Shown: positions 1 to 9,813, numbered from the stretch's first letter. The stretch is DNA of 64,000 bases from Pedobacter sp. MC2016-15 (GCF_026239695.1 NZ_JAPIVS010000002.1:1-64000); one strand, 5' to 3'. Notes: generated from the sequence alone by a model not told the origin. Numbers and translations are program-made.

Positions 1-38
1 GCTAAAGACATGGTTTTCAGCAGGAAAGATTTGGTACG

Positions 39-222
39 CATCGTATATTGTTCGTATATGGTTCGTATTTCGTTCGTAGTTGCCATATGGTTGGGATATG
101 GTTGCGATATGGTTGGTATATGGTTGATATATCCATTTGATATACCAACTATACAACAATGATAAGCAGAGGATATGGCAATACATACCAATACACGAAC
201 AAAACACGACCAAAATATGAAC
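39..222. repeat. 11-bp phased degenerate repeat cluster in two opposed arms
   Basis: The stretch behind tex is built of 11-bp units. On the plus strand they run from 39 to 133: a weak copy at 39-49, GTTCGTATATG at 50-60, GTTCGTATTTC at 61-71, a truncated GTTCGTA at 72-78, then five in perfect register at 79-133: GTTGCCATATG, GTTGGGATATG, GTTGCGATATG, GTTGGTATATG, GTTGATATATC. Positions 5 and 6 of the unit vary freely while the flanks hold. From 139 to 222 the same unit appears on the minus strand (139-149, and 168-222 in 11-bp steps). Eleven is not a multiple of three, so this is DNA-level structure, not a coding repeat. The function is unknown. Confidence 0.8.
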
Positions 223-226
223 AGTA

Positions 227-2473
227 TTACTTAAACTTATTCTTCAGTGCAGCAAGCTTTAACTGTAAATCACCTTCAGGCTCTGCCTTCGCAGGTTTCT
301 GCGGCTTTTGCTGTGGTTGCTTTTTAGAAAAGCCCTGCTTCGGTGCGTTTTCACTCTTCATAGACAGGGAAATCCGCTTGCGGACAATATCTACCTCTTT
401 GACGGTAACCTCAACTCGCTGACTCACCTTTACCACATCATTCGGATTTGCCACAAACTTATCTGCCAGCTGGCTGGTATGTACTAAACCATCCTGATGT
501 ACCCCGATATCAACAAAAGCACCGAAGTTCGTAATATTCGTCACTATACCTGACAACTTCATCCCCACTTTAAGGTCAGCAATCTCATTGACGCCTTCAG
601 CAAAACTAAAGGCTTCAAACTGCTCCCTGGGATCACGTCCCGGTTTAGCCAGCTCGGCCATAATATCATTCAAAGTTGGCAAACCAACACTATCACTTAC
701 ATATTGCTGTAACTTAATCTGCTTTTGCAGCTGAACATCTTTAAGCAGTTCATCCACCGTATGCCCCAAATCTTTTGCCATCTGGTTGACCAGCGCATAC
801 CGTTCAGGGTGAACACCACTTGCATCCAGCGCATGTGCCGCATCCCTGATTCTCAGGAAGCCCGCGGCCTGTTCAAAAGCCTTACCTCCAAGTCGTGGCA
901 CCTTTTTTAAACTCTCACGGTTTTTGAATGCCCCATGTTCATTTCTGTAAGTCACGATGTTTTGTGCCAGCTGAGGACCAAGACCTGAAACATAAGCCAG
1001 CACCTGTTTAGATGCTGTATTCAACTCTACACCTACAGCATTCACACAACTCATCACCGTATCATCCAGTGAAGCCTGCAGTTTAGTCTGATCCACATCA
1101 TGCTGGTACTGCCCCACGCCGATAGATTTAGGATCAATCTTCACCAGTTCTGCCAGGGGGTCCATCAACCTGCGACCGATAGAAACGGCACCACGCACCG
1201 TAATATCCTGTGTAGGAAATTCTTCCCTGGCCACTTCAGAAGCGGAGTAAATAGAAGCCCCATTTTCGTTTACCATCACCACCAGCACACCTGCAAGGCC
1301 AAGACCTCTCACAAATACCTCAGTCTCCCTTCCTGCCGTTCCATTACCGATGGCAATTGCTTCTACTTCATATTTGGCGCATAACTTTTGGATCGTATCC
1401 GCGGCATTCTTGACATTCCCTTGTCCTGTATGCGGATAAATCGTTGTGTTTTCCAATAATTTTCCCTGTCTGTCCAGACATACCACTTTGCAGCCCGTAC
1501 GAAATCCCGGATCAATTGCCAGCACATTCTTCTGCCCCATAGGAGCAGCAAGCAGCAGTTGTCTGGCATTTTCGGCAAACACACGGATCGCTTCCTCATC
1601 CGCTTTTTGCTTGGACAATAAACGCAATTCTGTTTCCATTGAGGGACCGAGCAGCCTTTTGTAACTGTCATGTACGGCAAGCTCCACCTGTCCGGAGCTT
1701 TCATTGCTGCCCTGGATAAAGTGTTTTTCCAGGATCGCTATGGCCCCTTCAGCTTCAGGTATGGCTTCCAGCTTAAGAACTCCTTCATTTTCGCCACGCC
1801 TCATGGCCAGAATACGGTGTGAAGGTGAAGATTTTACCGGCTCCTCCCATTCAAAATAATCTTTGTATTTGATCCCTTCTTCCTCTTTACCTTTAACTAC
1901 GGTAGATTTGATCACCGCTTTTTGCTGAAAATACTTCCTCATATCGGTTCTTACCTCAGCATTTTCACTGATCATCTCTGCAATAATATCCCTTGCTCCT
2001 GCCAGTGCCTCCTCTTCAGAAGATACTCCAAGCTCCGTATTGATATATTTTGAGGCTTCCTCTTTCACACTCAGTTTTCCCTGCGCAAAAATCGCCAGTG
2101 CCAGTGACTCCAGTCCTTTCCTGCGTGCTTCAGAAGCGCGGGTCTTTCTTTTTGGTTTGTAGGGAAGGTAAATATCTTCCAGGATATTGATGTTTTCTGC
2201 CGCATTGATCTGCGCTTCGAGTGCTGCATCAAGTTTCCCCAGTGCCTCCAGGGCCTTTAAGATGGCCTCACGCCTTTTGTCCAGCTCCCGCAACTGCTGG
2301 AAACGGTCGCGCACCGCAGCCACCTGTACTTCGTCAAGGCTGCCCGTAAGTTCTTTACGGTAACGCGAAATAAAAGGTACTGTTGCCCCTTCGTCCAATA
2401 ATTCAATGGTAGCTAAAACCTGTTTTTCTGCTACTGCCAGTTCCGCAGCAATGATCTTTGAGTGAGTACTCAT
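227..2473 (-). CDS. tex: Tex family RNA-binding transcription accessory protein
   Basis: At 748 residues this has the full Tex architecture. An N-terminal helical region is followed by a YqgF/RNase H-like domain that begins NVLAIDPGFRTG, then a helix-hairpin-helix block (VSGLGPQLAQNIV and KVPRLGGKAFEQAAG), and an S1 RNA-binding domain (GIVTNITNFGAFVDIGVHQDG) near residue 650. The tail is Lys/Gln-rich and probably disordered. Tex proteins bind nucleic acid and associate with transcription; their exact role is unsettled. The ATG at 2473 has no Shine-Dalgarno sequence, as is normal in Bacteroidota. It follows pdhB on the same strand but is separated from it by a terminator. The 11-bp repeat cluster begins immediately 3' of its stop. 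Confidence 0.95.
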   Translation of the reverse strand: MSTHSKIIAAELAVAEKQVLATIELLDEGATVPFISRYRKELTGSLDEVQVAAVRDRFQQLRELDKRREAILKALEALGKLDAALEAQINAAENINILEDIYLPYKPKRKTRASEARRKGLESLALAIFAQGKLSVKEEASKYINTELGVSSEEEALAGARDIIAEMISENAEVRTDMRKYFQQKAVIKSTVVKGKEEEGIKYKDYFEWEEPVKSSPSHRILAMRRGENEGVLKLEAIPEAEGAIAILEKHFIQGSNESSGQVELAVHDSYKRLLGPSMETELRLLSKQKADEEAIRVFAENARQLLLAAPMGQKNVLAIDPGFRTGCKVVCLDRQGKLLENTTIYPHTGQGNVKNAADTIQKLCAKYEVEAIAIGNGTAGRETEVFVRGLGLAGVLVVMVNENGASIYSASEVAREEFPTQDITVRGAVSIGRRLMDPLAELVKIDPKSIGVGQYQHDVDQTKLQASLDDTVMSCVNAVGVELNTASKQVLAYVSGLGPQLAQNIVTYRNEHGAFKNRESLKKVPRLGGKAFEQAAGFLRIRDAAHALDASGVHPERYALVNQMAKDLGHTVDELLKDVQLQKQIKLQQYVSDSVGLPTLNDIMAELAKPGRDPREQFEAFSFAEGVNEIADLKVGMKLSGIVTNITNFGAFVDIGVHQDGLVHTSQLADKFVANPNDVVKVSQRVEVTVKEVDIVRKRISLSMKSENAPKQGFSKKQPQQKPQKPAKAEPEGDLQLKLAALKNKFK

Positions 2474-2488
2474 ATTGAAAAAATGTTT

Positions 2489-2522
2489 AAAAAAAAATCC
2501 CGCAGGTATTAACCGACGGGAT
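2489..2522 (-). terminator. Rho-independent terminator of pdhB
   Basis: Read on the minus strand, an ATCCCG/CGGGAT stem (2517-2522 with 2497-2502) is followed directly by nine T residues (plus-strand A tract 2489-2497). It lies 25 bases past the pdhB stop and before tex, so it should separate the two transcripts. Confidence 0.8.
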
Positions 2523-2547
2523 CCTATATACTGTATGAATAAATAAC

Positions 2548-3534
2548 TTATTTTGCTACGTACATTACTTCTTTTACCGCTTTGATTACGCGTTCTGCGT
2601 TAGGCAAGCTGGCAGCGATCAAAGTAGGTGCATATGGAAGCGGTACGTCAGCGCAAGTGATACGCAATACCGGAGCATCTAAATGATCAAAAGCATTTCT
2701 TTGTACGTGGAAAGCAATTTCAGAAGAGATTGACGCTAAAGGCCATGCTTCTTCAACAATTACCAAACGGTTTGTTTTCTTCACAGACTCGATGATCGTT
2801 GCATAGTCGATAGGACGTACAGTACGTAAATCGATTACTTCAGCATTGATACCCTCTTTTGTTAATTCTTCAACTGCAGGGTTTACTACGCGGGTAAGCA
2901 TTTTACCAAAAGTAACGATAGTCACATCAGTACCTTCTTTGGCAACTCTTGCTTTACCAAGCTCGATATAATATTCCTCTTCAGGAACTTCACCTTTATC
3001 ACCGTACATTACTTCAGATTCCATGAAGATAACCGGATCAGGATCGATAATTGATTGTTTTAATAGTCCTTTTGCCTCATAAGGAGTAGAAGGCACTACA
3101 ACTTTTAAACCAGGGCAGTTTGCATACCAGTTTTCAAAGTTCTGAGAGTGTTGTGCACCTAACTGGCCCGCATTTCCTGTAGGACCACGGAATACAGCAG
3201 GGATAGAAAACTGACCACCGCTCATAGACAAGATCTTCGCAGCGCCATTGATGATCTGATCGATTGCAACAAGGGAGAAGTTAAAAGTCATAAACTCTAT
3301 GATTGGAACCAAACCGTTCATTGCAGCACCAATCCCGATTCCGGTAAAACCAAGCTCAGCAATTGGTGTATCAATGATACGTTTGTCGCCAAACTCATCA
3401 AGCATACCCTGACTTACCTTATATGCACCATTGTATTGCGCAACTTCTTCGCCCATCATAAAAACATTTTCGTTCTTACGCATTTCTTCGCTCAAAGCTT
3501 CACGCAAAGCTTCTCTAAATTGAATCTCTCTCAT
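2548..3534 (-). CDS. pdhB: Pyruvate dehydrogenase complex E1 component, beta subunit
   Basis: This is the beta subunit of a heterodimeric, thiamine-diphosphate-dependent 2-oxoacid dehydrogenase E1. It makes acetyl-CoA from pyruvate together with an alpha subunit that is not in this window. It starts MREIQFREALREALSEEM, continues through transketolase-type pyrimidine-binding motifs (GEEVAQYNGAYKVSQGM, DTPIAELGFTGIGIGAAMNG), and ends in the transketolase C-terminal domain (IDLRTVRPID, VEEAWPLASISSEIA). The frame is open to 3561, but a TATATTTG promoter box lies at 3559-3566. The ATG at 3534 also matches the usual family N-terminus, giving 328 residues. Substrate preference, pyruvate against branched-chain oxoacids, is assigned by overall family resemblance. 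Confidence 0.9.
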   Translation of the reverse strand: MREIQFREALREALSEEMRKNENVFMMGEEVAQYNGAYKVSQGMLDEFGDKRIIDTPIAELGFTGIGIGAAMNGLVPIIEFMTFNFSLVAIDQIINGAAKILSMSGGQFSIPAVFRGPTGNAGQLGAQHSQNFENWYANCPGLKVVVPSTPYEAKGLLKQSIIDPDPVIFMESEVMYGDKGEVPEEEYYIELGKARVAKEGTDVTIVTFGKMLTRVVNPAVEELTKEGINAEVIDLRTVRPIDYATIIESVKKTNRLVIVEEAWPLASISSEIAFHVQRNAFDHLDAPVLRITCADVPLPYAPTLIAASLPNAERVIKAVKEVMYVAK

Positions 3535-3558
3535 TGTATATTCAAATGTTAACTGCCG

Positions 3559-3566
3559 CAAATATA
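3559..3566 (-). promoter_or_regulatory. Bacteroidota-type -7 box of pdhB
   Basis: The minus strand reads TATATTTG, an exact match to the Bacteroidota -7 consensus TAnnTTTG. Transcription would begin around 3552 and leave a leader of about 18 bases before the ATG at 3534. I see no good -33 TTTG. The box argues against a start at 3561. Confidence 0.55.
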
Positions 3567-3661
3567 ACTATTGTAACTTAATAATAAAGTTTGTTTTGAA
3601 TACAATCCTTCGGGACCCAAAATCGCCGGAAAATATCGGCAAAATGCCTTAAACAAAGATT

Positions 3662-6571
3662 TTATTTGCCGCATAAAGATAAATACGGACAATACTTGCA
3701 GTTATCTGCCTGTGTAGTATGTACAAACGGAAGTTCCGGGTTAAATAATTCTTCGAGTTTTGACTTTAAAAGCACAATAAATTCCGCCTTCTGACTGGCC
3801 AAATGTTCCACCTGTAATTTAAGCCCCTTGCTAAAGCCGCCGGAATAAAAAAGTGTGCCCTCTTTTCTCATCTTCCTGATCAGGTACAAATTGGGTTCCA
3901 TACCGGCAATACCTTTGGCCTGTTCGTACACATAGGTATAGAAAAGCGTTTGTATCAGCGCCTTATTTTGTTTGCCACTGTCAGCATCAAAGAGATCTGC
4001 CAGCGAGGAATATGACAACTCATCCCTGCCGGTTTTATAATCCACAACCCTGGTCACCCCATTTTTTAAGTCCACCCTGTCAATTATACCATGCAAAATG
4101 AGCGATTTCGACACCCCATTTACATCGATATTAAAACTGATCTGGTCTTTACTTTCCAGATCCAGGATAGAAAAAGGAGCCTGCATTTCATCGTAATTTA
4201 AAATCACGTTTGCATATTCTGCCACGATGGCCAGTACCACCTGCTGCATCCCGTTATGGTTTACCTGTTTTTCCTCATCATCAGCCATGATTTTTGCAAA
4301 GGCGATTCTGCCCAGCCGGTCGAGCTGCTTCCTGTGTTCCGCTATTTTTTCCCTCGTGATGTATGGCCCATCTGCTTTGAGTTCCTCGTAAAAACGCTCC
4401 ATCACAAAGTGCAGCATCGAACCGATATTATTGGCCTCGAGATTCTCTGTCAGCTCCTTTGGTTCTTCAATTTTGGCGATATATTTATAAAAAAACTGCA
4501 CAGGACAATTCATATAGGTAGTAAGCGCAGTAGCAGAGATACGCAGCTGAGGTTCCTGCTGATCGAGATATAAGTTTAAGCGTTTAAGTATATCCCCTTC
4601 TTTTTTGATAGCTTTTTTCTCGTGATGGCTGACTGAAATGGCTTGCGACTGATCAAAATAGCGGAAGGTATAACCACTTTCAAACTCCAGCTGGCGTAAA
4701 AAACGGCTGGGTTCGCCGGTATTATTTTCATCCCCCTGCCCGTTATATACCAGGCTTACCTTGCGCGATCGCTGCAGCAGGCGATAAAACATATAGGCCG
4801 AAATCGCATCCTGATTCTCTATCACTGGTAATCCGTAAGCCCGGCGGATACTGTCAGGAATAAAGCTGGGCGATACACTTACCTGTGGCAAAATCCCCTC
4901 GTTTACCCCGAGGATATATACATGATCAAAATCCAGGCTCCTGCTTTCCAGTAATCCCATCACCTGTACGCCTTCCAGCGGCTCGCCACTCAAGGGCACG
5001 GCAATACCCTGAACAGCCTTTTGCATCAGAGACAGCACGAATGGCAGGGGAAGTTCATTGGTATACTCCGCCAGAGTATCGTGCAGCCTGTTCAGCTCTT
5101 TAATTGTAGCAATAAACAGATCCGCTTCCGTTTGTTTAAGCGTTTTTTCGGCAATCTGCTGTCGCAGGATCAGCGTGAGCACTTCCAGTAAACCAGAAAT
5201 GGCTGCCAATCCGGTGTTCCTTCTTTTGAAGAAAAGCTCAGAAAGTTCCCCTGCAGTTTTCAGCACATCCATCTCGATTTCTACAAAAATCCCATCCAGA
5301 ATCTGTTTCTGCAGCTCGTTGCGCAAGCCTTCGGGAAGTTCAATCAGCGGGTGCGACAAAAATGCTTCTACCTCCCGGTAGTGCACGGTATTTTTTTTGC
5401 CTCCGGCCAGTTGTGTTTGTACGGAGAGCCAGATAGCGGCAAGGCCGAAAATAGAAGTCGCCATTAGCGGATACCCCATAGTGACGTTCAGGTTCACCGG
5501 AGCTGTAACCCCTGTTTCACCCGGATAATGGGTAGGGATAGTTTGCAGTACCGGTAGCAGTAAGCTCTCATCAGCGAGGATCAATGCGATCTTTCCGGCA
5601 TTATCCAGCGCATCCAGCATGGGGTAATCCTGTTCCAGCTCATGCTGAAGGATCTTTGCCTGTGCAGTTTGTCCTTGTGTTTTATACACCCTGACTTCTT
5701 TTTGTACCGACCTGATCAGGTCGCGGCTCTCACCAAGGGCATTGGGCAATCCCAGTTTCTGTATATTTTTCCGGAGGAAAAGCCCCGCTTCCTGGGTCTC
5801 GTCCTGCAGGTAATAATTATCCGTATCAAAATAGAAAAGTGCTTTCTCATCCTGGTTCCAGCGTTTGAAGATCATTGCTTCAGCATTGCTGAGGGCATTA
5901 AATCCCGCAAATATCAGCTTACCCCTTTCAAACTCATCTATGAAGCCAGGCTTTTCTTCCTGTCCCAGCGCAAGTTTGCGGTAAATATGCGCCATGGTGG
6001 TCAGCCCCTTTGCCGCAAGAGCATCATGGAAACCTGCGTACAAAGCCGGCATCCTGCGCCACATCCGGATGAACTGTTCCTGATGGTTTTTCTGTTTTCC
6101 CGAAGAAAAGGAGGTCCAGAATTGTTCCAGGAAAGCCTGCTGCTCCGTTGTAAGGTGCTGGAAGTTTTTTTCAATAACCGCAATATCCTTCAGTTCTTCG
6201 AAGAGCTGATTGGCATTGACCAGGTCGTTATCAATCTGTGCAAAATCACTGAGTATAATTCTGGCAACAGGGTAAAACACATCAGGGCTGATGGCTTTTG
6301 TCCCTTCTTTTTTTAGTAATTCGTTATACTGCTGGTAGAGCGTAAAAAATTGCGTAAAGCCATCTGCCACCTGAAGGTCGGTAGACAGGGCAAAAAATTC
6401 CTGTACCGTAAAAAACGAAGGACTCCAGAAAGGTTTACCAATAGTTTGTGCCAGATGGTGCTGCAGGTAGGCCACCGGCCTCTTGTTATTAAATATCACC
6501 GCGGCGTGCTGCAGTTCTTTTCCTGTCCTTGCCACCAGATCTTCTGCAACTTCTTTTAAAAATGACACCAT
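3662..6571 (-). CDS. AddB-like PD-(D/E)XK nuclease subunit of a RecBCD/AddAB-type complex
   Basis: This 969-residue protein looks like the AddB partner of the helicase encoded just upstream. The C-terminal third has a RecB-type nuclease fold: a GSMLHFVMERFYEE helix with its His, then GIIDRVD, then VVDYKTG with the catalytic Asp and Lys. Cysteines suited to an iron-sulphur staple flank it, one in YMNCPVQFFYKY and three at 958, 961 and 967 (CxxCxxxxxC), the spacing known from Bacillus AddB. The N-terminal part resembles an inactivated helicase and lacks a clear Walker A. The family processes double-strand breaks for recombination. The gene starts 3 bases after the stop of the AddA-like gene, so the two are surely one operon. 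Confidence 0.88.
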   Translation of the reverse strand: MVSFLKEVAEDLVARTGKELQHAAVIFNNKRPVAYLQHHLAQTIGKPFWSPSFFTVQEFFALSTDLQVADGFTQFFTLYQQYNELLKKEGTKAISPDVFYPVARIILSDFAQIDNDLVNANQLFEELKDIAVIEKNFQHLTTEQQAFLEQFWTSFSSGKQKNHQEQFIRMWRRMPALYAGFHDALAAKGLTTMAHIYRKLALGQEEKPGFIDEFERGKLIFAGFNALSNAEAMIFKRWNQDEKALFYFDTDNYYLQDETQEAGLFLRKNIQKLGLPNALGESRDLIRSVQKEVRVYKTQGQTAQAKILQHELEQDYPMLDALDNAGKIALILADESLLLPVLQTIPTHYPGETGVTAPVNLNVTMGYPLMATSIFGLAAIWLSVQTQLAGGKKNTVHYREVEAFLSHPLIELPEGLRNELQKQILDGIFVEIEMDVLKTAGELSELFFKRRNTGLAAISGLLEVLTLILRQQIAEKTLKQTEADLFIATIKELNRLHDTLAEYTNELPLPFVLSLMQKAVQGIAVPLSGEPLEGVQVMGLLESRSLDFDHVYILGVNEGILPQVSVSPSFIPDSIRRAYGLPVIENQDAISAYMFYRLLQRSRKVSLVYNGQGDENNTGEPSRFLRQLEFESGYTFRYFDQSQAISVSHHEKKAIKKEGDILKRLNLYLDQQEPQLRISATALTTYMNCPVQFFYKYIAKIEEPKELTENLEANNIGSMLHFVMERFYEELKADGPYITREKIAEHRKQLDRLGRIAFAKIMADDEEKQVNHNGMQQVVLAIVAEYANVILNYDEMQAPFSILDLESKDQISFNIDVNGVSKSLILHGIIDRVDLKNGVTRVVDYKTGRDELSYSSLADLFDADSGKQNKALIQTLFYTYVYEQAKGIAGMEPNLYLIRKMRKEGTLFYSGGFSKGLKLQVEHLASQKAEFIVLLKSKLEELFNPELPFVHTTQADNCKYCPYLSLCGK

Positions 6572-6574
6572 GCT

Positions 6575-9500
6575 TTAAACCAGTTTCAATTCGCCGCTAT
6601 TGGCATAAAATAAATATGTACTTACTGAGGCATAACCCATCTCCTGCAGGAGCGCCCGGTAGCCATGTACCTGTTTGATATGTGCAGGACTCTCTTTCTG
6701 CGTAAATTTATAATCGATCACAATCACTTCATTATCAGATATCAGCACCTTATCAGGGCGGTAGCTTTTCCCATCACGGTCGATGATACTCTTTTCGCTG
6801 ACCGTTTCAGTGCTGCTGTTTAACAACTGCTGTAGTTCGGCATGTGCTAAAACCGTGGTAGCCTGTTGTTCCAGCGAACTCAGCTCCTCTTCTCTGAAAA
6901 AGCCTTCATTGAGCATTTCCGCCAGCACCACACTAATATCTTCGGGATCGGCCGCGCGTGCCAAAACCTCATGAAGAATGCTGCCTTCCCTTCCGGGAGA
7001 TGGGGCACCCAGCATATCAAGCTCCCGGCGTTTTAGGTCAGTGTTAAACACGGCAGTCAGCCTGTCCGAAACAGGATATTCCTGCAGGTTGATCCTTTCA
7101 GGTTTCAGGATTTCTCCGAGGGATGCACTCGCTTTTTTAACCACCGGCTCCTCTTCCAGGAACCTGCCATCTTCAGCGATACTGTCCTCAAATACCTTGA
7201 TGAGTAAGTCGCCTATGGTACTAATCCCTTCGGTTTTCTTGCCGAGGGTACTGATATATAAATATTCTTTGGTTCGTGTTGTAGCCACATATAACATATT
7301 CAGGGCATCCATCTGGTTGTATAGCAGCTCTTCATAATATGGAATAGCTACTGAGGATTGCCCCAGACTGGAATTGTATTTCAAGGGGATGCGTTCCAGC
7401 TGGTGATATGGTGTATTGGCTGCCGGCACCCAGAAGATCGTATTTGTCTTTCCGTTGATATCCCAGTTACAGAAAGGAATCATCACCACCTTAAAGGCCA
7501 GACCTTTGGATTTATGGATCGTGATCACCTGTACCGCATCGGTGCTTTCAGATGAAGGCAAAGTTTTCCTGCTGCCCTCCTCTTCCCAGTATTTCAGGAA
7601 TGAAGTAATCCCCTTTTCCCCCTGTCTTCCGATATTGCCGGTAAGATCCCTCAGGGCAAATAAATAGGGCAGATGAAGCTCAGCCGTATGTAGTCCGTAT
7701 GCTGCCATCAGTTTTTCCAGCAGTTCCGGCAGCGGCTGCTGCATCCAGCTGCGCCAGTGACGGCAAAGATCTGCTGGAAGTACATCTTCAAGTTCTTCCA
7801 GTGTTTTGTCTTTCAGATTAAAGAGCGCTACCGGATTCAGCACCCTTTCCTGCACCTGTGCGTACAAGCTGATACAATTCGCTTTATACAGGGCCGTATT
7901 TTCTGTCAGGCCCGCCATTACCTTCAGTGTGTCGATCAGCAGTGTAACTGCGATATTATTTTCAATCAGTAAGGCTTCGCCCGAGATCACACTGATCTGG
8001 TTCTCCATAAGGGCATCTACTACCGCGATAGCTTCTGCATTGGAGCGCACCAGCACGCAGGCATCTCCGGGCTGATAACGTTTTTCCACTAGCAGCAACC
8101 GTTGCAGCGTTTCCACCATTTTACGCAGTGCTTCGGCTTTAAAGCCTGTACTTTTCAGTGCTGCACCATCAGCATCAGTTTTAAGGACGTTGAAATCAAT
8201 CGTTCCCCCTTCAGGTGTACGGTCATTGATTTTTTGTCTGGCTTCGGCGTATACACCAGTCATAATCCTGTCGAAGCCCTTTTTTTCCCACCAGGGATGA
8301 AGTTCAGGGATCGCACTTTGGGCAGCAATGGTAGCGTTGATATTGTGCTGCATCAGGAGAGGCAAAGCCTGGAACAGGATATTGTTAAACTGGATGATGT
8401 TTTTTGTACTGCGGTAATTCTCTTCCAGACTGGCATCAGTCACATAGCTAACGCCGATATCCTGCTTGGCCTGCTGGTGCAGGATATTCCAGTCGCCATT
8501 GCGCCAGCGGTAGATCGACTGCTTCACGTCCCCTACAATCAGGTGGTCGATGAGCTTGCCGTTGGCTTCTGCCATTGCATTTTTTAGCAGTGGCTTAAAG
8601 TTGCTCCACTGGTTTGCAGACGTATCCTGAAATTCATCAAATAAAAAATGCTTGTAGCGGCTCCCGGTCTTTTCCCAGATAAATGCAGGGTTATCATCAT
8701 CGTCGCCGGTGATTCCTTTGAGCAGATTCTGGGCGTCGCTGATCAGCAGGTTACCACTCTCCTCACGGTAAGCTTTTAGCAACACCGCCATTTCCTGCAT
8801 CAATCGCAGGTAATACAGGTTTTTGTTGAAAGCCTGTGCAAGGATATACTCCGGCAGTCGTTCCAGATAACCGGTGTTCAGTTCCCGGATGATCGGGTTG
8901 AGGGAATCATAGAGCGACATATCCGACCCGGGTTTAAACCATTCGTCGGGCTCATCAATTAACCTGCTGAGGCTATCCATCTTTTCCAGCTCCCCCGCAG
9001 CAATACGCTTCAGGTTATTGAGTGGCGAACGCGACTTACCTTTGAGATGATCAGGGTTGACACCTGAAGAATCAAACAGCTCCGTTGCCTTTGCGGAAAG
9101 CTCGCTCACCATTTCCTCGAAAGAGGTAATATGTTTTTTGGTTTCCTTACCGTAGTTTTTAAATAATTCGTTGAGATCTGTATGCTGAACGAGCTCCTGG
9201 ATCGCATTGTCGAAAGGCTGATAACGTTCCTTAAAGATTTCCCCGGCAAGGTCTGTAAGCTCTGTCCGGTAGTTCCAGCTGATATTATTGCTGATCCTGT
9301 CCAGGGCCAGGTCGATAATCCAGGATAGCAGGTTCGGATTGTTGTCGAGTTGCTGGTCGAGCCTGTCTGCCAGGTCATTCTTCACCTTGTCAAAGTTCAT
9401 TTCCAGGGCATAGCCCGAATCCAGGCCCAGCTCAAAGGCAAAACCACGGATTACCTTCTGAACAAAGCCATCGATGGTGCTTACCGAAAAGCGGCTGTAA

Positions 9501-9805
9501 TCATGGAGTATCCTTTTATAGATGCGTTCAGATCTTTCCTGCAGGGTACCTTCATTTAAATCAGGATGCGCTTTTAGTACCAGCTCCCGGTAATCTTTAA
9601 CCCCCTCATCACCCTGGGCAAAACCCTTCAGCACTTCCATAATGCGCGACTTCATCTCTTCCGTTGCCTTGTTGGTGAAGGTTACGGCCAGGATCTCCCT
9701 GTACTTGGTTTCGCCCGACAATAACAGTGTCAGATAATGAGCGGTAAGGCTAAACGTCTTACCTGATCCCGCAGAAGCCTGTAAAATTTTGAGTGGCTGA
9801 AGCAT
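6575..9805 (-). CDS. AddA-like UvrD-family helicase/nuclease (RecB-type)
   Basis: A 1076-residue superfamily 1A helicase with a nuclease domain. Visible motifs in order are Walker A ASAGSGKT (Lys16), motif Ia AVTFTNKATEEMK, motif II DEFQDTS, motif III GDVKQSIYRWRNGD, motif IV ENYRSTKNI, motif V TIHKSKGLAFK and motif VI LYVATTRTKEYL. The C-terminus carries the nuclease signature: GSILHEVL, a downstream YRPDKVL, then VIDYKF with Asp1031 and Lys1033. The partner encoded 3 bases downstream has a second nuclease domain, which is the AddAB arrangement (two nucleases) rather than RecBCD (one). The predicted role is end resection in double-strand break repair. The ATG at 9805 lies 8 bases from the stop of the preceding GH3 gene, so all three may be co-transcribed. 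Confidence 0.9.
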   Translation of the reverse strand: MLQPLKILQASAGSGKTFSLTAHYLTLLLSGETKYREILAVTFTNKATEEMKSRIMEVLKGFAQGDEGVKDYRELVLKAHPDLNEGTLQERSERIYKRILHDYSRFSVSTIDGFVQKVIRGFAFELGLDSGYALEMNFDKVKNDLADRLDQQLDNNPNLLSWIIDLALDRISNNISWNYRTELTDLAGEIFKERYQPFDNAIQELVQHTDLNELFKNYGKETKKHITSFEEMVSELSAKATELFDSSGVNPDHLKGKSRSPLNNLKRIAAGELEKMDSLSRLIDEPDEWFKPGSDMSLYDSLNPIIRELNTGYLERLPEYILAQAFNKNLYYLRLMQEMAVLLKAYREESGNLLISDAQNLLKGITGDDDDNPAFIWEKTGSRYKHFLFDEFQDTSANQWSNFKPLLKNAMAEANGKLIDHLIVGDVKQSIYRWRNGDWNILHQQAKQDIGVSYVTDASLEENYRSTKNIIQFNNILFQALPLLMQHNINATIAAQSAIPELHPWWEKKGFDRIMTGVYAEARQKINDRTPEGGTIDFNVLKTDADGAALKSTGFKAEALRKMVETLQRLLLVEKRYQPGDACVLVRSNAEAIAVVDALMENQISVISGEALLIENNIAVTLLIDTLKVMAGLTENTALYKANCISLYAQVQERVLNPVALFNLKDKTLEELEDVLPADLCRHWRSWMQQPLPELLEKLMAAYGLHTAELHLPYLFALRDLTGNIGRQGEKGITSFLKYWEEEGSRKTLPSSESTDAVQVITIHKSKGLAFKVVMIPFCNWDINGKTNTIFWVPAANTPYHQLERIPLKYNSSLGQSSVAIPYYEELLYNQMDALNMLYVATTRTKEYLYISTLGKKTEGISTIGDLLIKVFEDSIAEDGRFLEEEPVVKKASASLGEILKPERINLQEYPVSDRLTAVFNTDLKRRELDMLGAPSPGREGSILHEVLARAADPEDISVVLAEMLNEGFFREEELSSLEQQATTVLAHAELQQLLNSSTETVSEKSIIDRDGKSYRPDKVLISDNEVIVIDYKFTQKESPAHIKQVHGYRALLQEMGYASVSTYLFYANSGELKLV

Positions 9806-9813
9806 GCGAAGGT

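Noticed and set aside
159..422. Plus-strand 87-codon frame starting in the 11-bp repeat
   Set aside because: It runs antisense through the tex 3' end, and the 11-bp unit is not in codon register.
3625..3640. GCCG/CGGC mini-hairpin after the AddB-like gene
   Set aside because: Only 4 bp of stem; not enough to support a terminator.
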